From the NCBI GenBank assembly GCA_030040815.1, contig JASHSZ010000519.1:1-12484 (forward strand): a DNA stretch of 12,484 nucleotides, given 5' to 3'. Position numbers and translations under genes: made by a program. Origin of the DNA: Streptosporangiaceae bacterium (GTDB lineage Bacteria; Actinomycetota; Actinomycetes; Streptosporangiales; Streptosporangiaceae). Each line of letters opens with the position of its first letter. Position 1 is the first letter of the stretch. This document shows, in pieces, positions 8,804-12,484 of this stretch. Below the pieces are notes generated by a model. That model was not told where the DNA came from. It ran no database searches and worked only from the letters and a program-made list of their open reading frames with translations.

Positions 8804-9265
8804 ATGTGGCTGGCTTGTGCGCTTATCGTCCTCGTGACAGTCGGGTTTGTCCTGCCGTGCATGCTCGACATCACCATGACGCCCGACTCGGAGTTCCACA
8901 CGTTCAGTAAGGGCACCTGGCTGATGATCGCCGGTGCCTTCTGGGTGTTCGGCGCCACGGCCTGGCTGGTGGTTGGCCGACCCCGGCGCCTGCTGGCCCT
9001 GCACCGGTCGAACCCGTACCCGGCCGACGGCTTCGGTCCGGCCGAGTCGCTATACCGGCATCCCGCAGCGCAGGCGGCTGGCGGTTACGCTGAGCCGACT
9101 GGGGCCATGGGCTTCCTGACCGGGCCGCGGCCGCTCGGCCCGGACGACGACCCCGAGTTCCTGCTCGAACTGGACCGTCGCATCCGCGACAGCCGTGGCG
9201 ACGGCTTCGAGGCGTCCTTATCCGACCGCGTCCCCGCGCAGACAGCCACACCGAGGGTCAGCTAG
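8804..9265 (+). CDS. PLDc_N-domain small membrane protein
   Basis: A 153-residue protein. Seen: a first membrane helix at about 2-20, a loop with LDITMTPDSEFHTFSKGTW, a second helix at about 39-57 ending in WLVVGRPRR, then a long soluble tail. The pair of helices ending in a 'lVxGRP' motif is the phospholipase D/cardiolipin synthase N-terminal (PLDc_N) module; there is no HKD catalytic motif, so the protein is not itself a phospholipase. The tail carries GPDDDPEFLLELDRRIR (about 112-128), a conserved pattern in actinobacterial proteins of this type, whose role is unknown. The ATG at 8804 has no ribosome site but sits right after a -10 element, suggesting leaderless expression. It converges with ccsB; a strong hairpin at the stop codon probably ends transcription from both sides. 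Related proteins are often found near cytochrome c maturation genes. Confidence 0.85.
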   Translation: MWLACALIVLVTVGFVLPCMLDITMTPDSEFHTFSKGTWLMIAGAFWVFGATAWLVVGRPRRLLALHRSNPYPADGFGPAESLYRHPAAQAAGGYAEPTGAMGFLTGPRPLGPDDDPEFLLELDRRIRDSRGDGFEASLSDRVPAQTATPRVS

Positions 9266-9287
9266 TCCGCCGCGCCCCCGCGCGGAC
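9265..9287. terminator. Hairpin terminator between convergent genes
   Basis: GTCCG (9265-9269) pairs with CGGAC (9283-9287) and, after a one-base bulge, CGCG (9271-9274) pairs with CGCG (9279-9282) around a CCCC loop. The first base is the last base of the TAG stop of the PLDc_N-like gene. There is no T-run, as is common for actinobacterial terminators. It could serve both the rightward gene and, 87 bases past its stop, ccsB. Confidence 0.5.
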
Positions 9288-9373
9288 GGCGGCACCTCCG
9301 TCAGGCCAACAATCAACCTGCCGGGCGCGGCAGCCGCGGCACGGGGATTCGTTATCTGACCGCGAGAGCCGCG

Positions 9374-10453
9374 TCAGCTCATGCCGGCGTAGGAGTGCAG
9401 GCCGGTGATCCAGAGGTTGACGCCGATCACGTTGAACATCAGGCACGCGAACCCGATCAGGTGAATGTAGCCAGCCCTCCGGCCCCGCCAGCCGGCCGTG
9501 GCCCGCGCGTGCAGGAACATCGCGTATACCACCCAGGTGATGAACGACCAAGTCTCCTTCGGATCCCAACCCCAGTACCGGCCCCAGGCGTGGTCGGCCC
9601 AGATGGCCCCCGCAATGACCCCGAAGGTCCAGACCGGGAACGCGAACAGGATGCTTCGGTAGGACAGCCGGTCCAGCACGCCGGCGCCCGGTAGGTGCTG
9701 CAGGATGCCCGCCGACCAGGACGGACGGCCGGCCGCTATCCGCCGCTGGCTGCGGTCGGCGAGCAGGTACAAGACGGTGACCACGGCGCCGAACACGAAC
9801 AGCCCGATGGCCACCAGCATGGCGGTGACGTGGATGGCGATCCAGTAGGACTGCAGCGCCGGCACCAGTGACCCAGCCGGCGTGTACAGCACCGTGAGGT
9901 CGATGCCCAGCCCGAATACGACGGGGACCAGCACGAACAGGCCAAGGTAGTAGGCCTGCTGCCAGACCGACGCCGCCACCAGCACGAGCACTGCCACGCA
10001 GGTGAAGGCCGCGATGAACTCGTACATGTTGCCCCACGGCGTCCGGTGCTCGGCGAGGCCGCGAGTCAGGATGGCCAGCACGTGCGCGGTGACGCCGACG
10101 CAGGTCAGTCCGAACGCCAGGCGCAGCCAGAAGCCAGACGGCCACCGGCTGGTGCGGTCGCGAGCACCGGTTCCGCTCGGCCGCGCGGGAACCGCCGGGA
10201 CAGGTACTGCGGGTCCGCCCGCGCCCGGCGCCACCGGGACGGCTGGACCGCCCGGGCCGGCCCCGACGAGGGACGGTACGGCCGCCTCGGTCACCGCGGC
10301 GTCGGCGACAGCAGAGTCGGTCAGCCCTGCCATCACCCGTTGCCGGGCGAAGGCGAAGTCGCACGCGTAGCACAGCATCGCCAGCGCGTACAGCATGACC
10401 GCGGCGAGCAGCAGGCCGTTGCTGAGACCGGCCAGCGTTGCGTTGATGGGCAT
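9374..10453 (-). CDS. ccsB: Cytochrome c synthase subunit CcsB/ResC (CcsA family)
   Basis: This is the heme-handling, multi-spanning membrane protein of System II cytochrome c maturation; with ResB it moves heme outward and attaches it to apocytochrome c. The protein has 359 residues. Seen: a first helix (about 10-30), a long Pro/Ala/Gly/Val-rich low-complexity loop (about 55-98), then about seven more helices. WGNMYEF (140-146) and the heme-binding WWD-type segment WADHAWGRYWGWDPKETW (285-302) are diagnostic. Candidate heme-ligand histidines are H124 (TAHVLAIL), H208 (IAIHV), H315 (FLHAR) and H353 (GLHSYAG). The start is ATG at 10453, seven bases after the resB stop; GAGGGAGAG in the end of resB is the likely ribosome site. 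The reading frame stays open upstream to 10723, but that part overlaps resB and is a shadow. It is the last gene of the operon. Confidence 0.96.
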   Translation of the reverse strand: MPINATLAGLSNGLLLAAVMLYALAMLCYACDFAFARQRVMAGLTDSAVADAAVTEAAVPSLVGAGPGGPAVPVAPGAGGPAVPVPAVPARPSGTGARDRTSRWPSGFWLRLAFGLTCVGVTAHVLAILTRGLAEHRTPWGNMYEFIAAFTCVAVLVLVAASVWQQAYYLGLFVLVPVVFGLGIDLTVLYTPAGSLVPALQSYWIAIHVTAMLVAIGLFVFGAVVTVLYLLADRSQRRIAAGRPSWSAGILQHLPGAGVLDRLSYRSILFAFPVWTFGVIAGAIWADHAWGRYWGWDPKETWSFITWVVYAMFLHARATAGWRGRRAGYIHLIGFACLMFNVIGVNLWITGLHSYAGMS

Positions 10454-10460
10454 GTTCCGC

Positions 10461-12329
10461 TCACTCTCCCTCTGTGCTGGCTCGGGGGGACGACCCCCCG
10501 GAACCCCCCGCTGTGCTGGCTCGGGGGGACGACCCCCCGGAATCCTCGGCCGTGCCGGTGAGCGCAGCCGCGTCGTCGGCGGCGGCGGATGATTCAGCCG
10601 GGGCGGCAGACCCTCGTTCCCGCTCCTGGGTCGTGGCGCCACCGATGGCGAGCTCGGCCCGCAGGAGGTCGGTGAGCGTGGCGAACTCGGTCTCGAAGCC
10701 GCCAGCCGCGTCGGACCGCGCAAGTCCGCCGATCGTGACCCGGGTGGTGCCGTCGGTGGCGGCTGCCGCGCGCACGAACACCCGCCGCCGCCGGACCAGG
10801 AAGGAAAGGATCAGCCCGGCGAGCGCCGCGATCGCCGACACCAGCGCCGGCAGCTGGCCGGGATCGTACGTGATCGCCAGGCTGATCCATTGCTGGTAAC
10901 CGAGGTAGGTCACGGTGCCGAGGCCGTCGGGCAGCTTCATCGACTGACCGGCCGCGAGCGGCTGCGGCCGCATCGGCAGCTCCTTCAGGCCGGTCGTGTC
11001 CAGCTGGTAGACCGACTGGGCCTGGCCGGAGTTCATGCCCAGGTTGCCGGTGAAGCCGACGAGGCTCACCCGCGGGTTCAGCGCCTCGGGGAAGGCGGAC
11101 TCGAGCCGGCCGCCTTCGTCCACCGCCGACGGCAGGAAGACACCGGCAAAGCCGAGCTGGCCGGGCTTAGCGTCCGGGACCTTGATGACGCCTTCGGAGA
11201 TCAGCGTGGTCTGGTTCACGGGAATGAAGGCCACCGGGCCGTCCCAGCGCACCGCGCCGGTGCCGTCGGTGACCTTGAAGATTGGTGCGTACCCGTGGCC
11301 GATCAGGTAGACGCTGACGCTGTCGACCACGAGCGGGTGGTTCACCTCGAGCTGGTAGTGCTGGACCGGCGCACCGGGCTGCGCCTGGTAGCTCAGGCTC
11401 GCGTCATAGAACAGCGGCTGGTCGAGCTGTGGGCCCGAGGTGACGTACCTGGCCGTGAAGCCACGCAGGTTGATCGAGAACGGCGCCAAGTCACCGGGGC
11501 CGACGAGTCGGCCCGGCCGGAACACGTCGAGAGCGGTCGGGGTGTCGGCGAAGCCCTGGCCGACGATGAGCAGCCGGTTCGCCTTGTAGCCGAAGATCCC
11601 GCCGAGCCCGACCGAGAACAGCAGCGCCAGCAGCGCGACGTGGAACAGCAGGTTGCCCGCCTCGCGCAGGTAACCCTTCTCGGCCGAAACCCAGCCCTCG
11701 CCCGTACTGATCCGGAACCGGCGGCCTCGCAGCAGCCCGGCCGACCGCTCCAGCGCCGCCGCAGGCGAGACCGCGGTGACGTAGCTTGCGCTCTCGGGCA
11801 GCCTGGCCAGGTTGGTCGGCGCGCGTGGCGGCCGCTGCCGGGCCGAACCCACGAGGCGAACCGTGCGCGGCAGCACGCAGCCAGCGAGCGAGGCGAACAG
11901 CAGCAAGTAGATGGCCGCGAACCAGGGCGCTGCGAACACGTTGAACAGCGACAGCCGGTTCAGGATCGGCGCCAGCGCCGGATGCGACTGGTAATACTGG
12001 CTGACCGCCGCCGGGTCGATCCCTTGCTGCGGTAGCACGGATCCGGGCACGCTGGCCAGGGCCAGCAGGAACAGCAGGATCAGCGCGGTGCGCATGGACG
12101 TGAGCTGGCGCCAGCCCCAGCGCAGCCAGCCGAGCGGTCCGAACCCTGCGCCCCGGCCGATATCCGTCGTGGCCGTCGGCTCAGCCGCGAGCGCCTCATC
12201 GGTTGGCTCGACCGTGCTCAGCTCGGCCGTGCTCAGCTGGGCCGTGCTCAACTCGGCCGTGGTCAGCTCGGTCGTCCTCCCGGTTGGCCCGCTCGCCGCC
12301 TGCGTCGCGGCGCTCTCGGTCGATGTCAT
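10461..12329 (-). CDS. resB: Cytochrome c biogenesis protein ResB
   Basis: ResB is the partner of CcsB/ResC in the System II heme lyase complex. The protein has 622 residues. Seen: a low-complexity N-terminal cytoplasmic leader with pentapeptide repeats (19-41); membrane helices at about 81-99 (ending SVLPQQ), 136-153 and 224-247 (AGNLLFHVALLALLF, with the conserved H230 likely to contact heme); a large extracytoplasmic domain (about 250-490); a fourth helix at about 492-512 followed by RRRRVFVR. The region after about 525 is a cytoplasmic tail, rich in Ala/Ser/Gly after about 573 and ending in a 13-residue tandem repeat (SGGSSPRAST twice). Start is ATG at 12329, overlapping the resA-like stop as ATGA, so it is translationally coupled. 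A weak ribosome site (AGGG, eight bases upstream) is present. The core is standard; both ends look lineage-specific. Confidence 0.96.
   Translation of the reverse strand: MTSTESAATQAASGPTGRTTELTTAELSTAQLSTAELSTVEPTDEALAAEPTATTDIGRGAGFGPLGWLRWGWRQLTSMRTALILLFLLALASVPGSVLPQQGIDPAAVSQYYQSHPALAPILNRLSLFNVFAAPWFAAIYLLLFASLAGCVLPRTVRLVGSARQRPPRAPTNLARLPESASYVTAVSPAAALERSAGLLRGRRFRISTGEGWVSAEKGYLREAGNLLFHVALLALLFSVGLGGIFGYKANRLLIVGQGFADTPTALDVFRPGRLVGPGDLAPFSINLRGFTARYVTSGPQLDQPLFYDASLSYQAQPGAPVQHYQLEVNHPLVVDSVSVYLIGHGYAPIFKVTDGTGAVRWDGPVAFIPVNQTTLISEGVIKVPDAKPGQLGFAGVFLPSAVDEGGRLESAFPEALNPRVSLVGFTGNLGMNSGQAQSVYQLDTTGLKELPMRPQPLAAGQSMKLPDGLGTVTYLGYQQWISLAITYDPGQLPALVSAIAALAGLILSFLVRRRRVFVRAAAATDGTTRVTIGGLARSDAAGGFETEFATLTDLLRAELAIGGATTQERERGSAAPAESSAAADDAAALTGTAEDSGGSSPRASTAGGSGGSSPRASTEGE
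10472..10542. repeat. 39-base-period tandem repeat with G6/C6 hairpins
   Basis: A 32-base sequence at 10472-10503 is repeated exactly at 10511-10542, with seven bases (CCCCCCG) between. Each copy contains a perfect inverted repeat CGGGGGG-ACGA-CCCCCCG, at 10483-10500 and 10522-10539, so the resB transcript would form two very stable 7-base-pair hairpins with a UCGU loop. In protein, the repeat encodes SGGSSPRAST plus three residues, twice, at the ResB C terminus. The nearer hairpin ends about 30 bases before the ccsB start codon. Confidence 0.85.
12211..12270. repeat. 15-base tandem repeat in the 5' end of resB
   Basis: Four near-identical 15-base units (consensus GCCGTGCTCAGCTCG on the plus strand) run from 12211 to 12270, with a decayed fifth from 12271. 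In ResB they encode the pentapeptide series TTAEL, STAQL, STAEL, STVEP in the cytoplasmic leader. The unit keeps the reading frame, so copy number can change without breaking the gene. Confidence 0.8.
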
Positions 12330-12484
12330 GCCTGCCGCCCTATTACCTGGTCGATTACCGAGAGCAGCTCGGAGTAGCTGGACGCGCCGAAGATGCGGTC
12401 GGCGATGCGTCCGTCACGGTCGATGACCAGCGTGGTCGGGATGTCGGCGGGCGGCACGGTGGTGCGGAATTCCAGCGCGATCTC
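12326..12484 (-). CDS. resA: TlpA/ResA-type thioredoxin-fold protein, C-terminal part
   Basis: The last 52 codons of a gene that enters from the right edge. Translation gives VPPADIPTTLVIDRDGRIADRIFG and then a helix SSYSELLSVIDQVIGRQA. The cis-proline loop (D-I-P-T-T) followed by LVIDRDGRI is the C-terminal signature of the TlpA/ResA thioredoxin family, which reduces the apocytochrome c CxxCH cysteines on the outer face of the membrane. The CxxC active site is outside the window. The TGA stop overlaps the resB ATG (ATGA), so the two are translationally coupled, which supports a role in cytochrome c maturation. The exact subfamily cannot be settled from the fragment. Confidence 0.85.
   Translation of the reverse strand, partial: EIALEFRTTVPPADIPTTLVIDRDGRIADRIFGASSYSELLSVIDQVIGRQA

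Noticed and set aside
8487..8837. 116-codon plus-strand frame in the bldC/PLDc_N gap
   Set aside because: It runs through the proposed promoter and into the start of the PLDc_N-like gene, is arginine-rich and has no recognisable domain or ribosome site.
9258..10373. 371-codon minus-strand frame overlapping ccsB
   Set aside because: It is in a different frame of the same strand as ccsB and its translation is Arg/Gly/Pro-rich shadow sequence.
10890..12035. 381-codon open frame antisense to resB
   Set aside because: The translation is highly charged low-complexity sequence (Arg/Gln/Asp/Val-rich), there is no ribosome site, and resB on the other strand is clearly real.
12211..12285. CRISPR array
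   Set aside because: The repeat is a contiguous 15-base tandem inside a coding region, with no spacers and no cas genes.

Overview
The window is GC-rich, densely packed chromosomal DNA from an actinobacterium, probably a filamentous, sporulating one. The evidence is the G/C-ending codon use, GTG starts, an actinobacterial-length Mfd, a bldC-type regulator, a DUF4229-like membrane protein and a System II cytochrome c maturation operon. I cannot name the genus. Most of the content is core or near-core; I see no phage, insertion sequence, CRISPR array, tRNA or rRNA.

Left part (1-5863, all minus strand): read in transcription order, this is mfd (transcription-repair coupling factor), a SurA_N-like lipoprotein, mazG (NTP pyrophosphohydrolase), then eno (enolase, cut by the window edge). 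The first three are close enough to form an operon. eno has a longer leader and a possible promoter of its own. The mfd/mazG/lipoprotein/eno neighbourhood is a conserved actinobacterial block, although in M. tuberculosis the order is mfd-mazG-lpqU-eno.

Middle part (5864-9265): a 529-residue protein on the plus strand combines an ATP-sulfurylase-like region, whose catalytic motifs are eroded, with an intact APS kinase. It converges with a small DUF4229-like membrane protein on the minus strand. Next come bldC on the plus strand, with two adjacent dyad symmetries upstream, and a PLDc_N-type membrane protein on the plus strand that looks leaderless.

Right part (9266-12484, minus strand): in transcription order, the tail of a TlpA/ResA-type thioredoxin, then resB, then ccsB (resC). 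The first two overlap by ATGA and the second pair is 7 bases apart, so they are probably co-transcribed and translationally coupled. Together they reduce apocytochrome c and carry out heme delivery and ligation outside the membrane. No ccdA gene lies between resA and resB. The end of resB carries a 39-base-period tandem repeat in which each copy holds a perfect G6/C6 hairpin, just before the ccsB start.

I did not find a clearly new multi-gene system. The best leads are the pseudo-sulfurylase/APS kinase fusion, the tandem hairpins at the resB-ccsB junction, and the paired operator-like dyads upstream of bldC.
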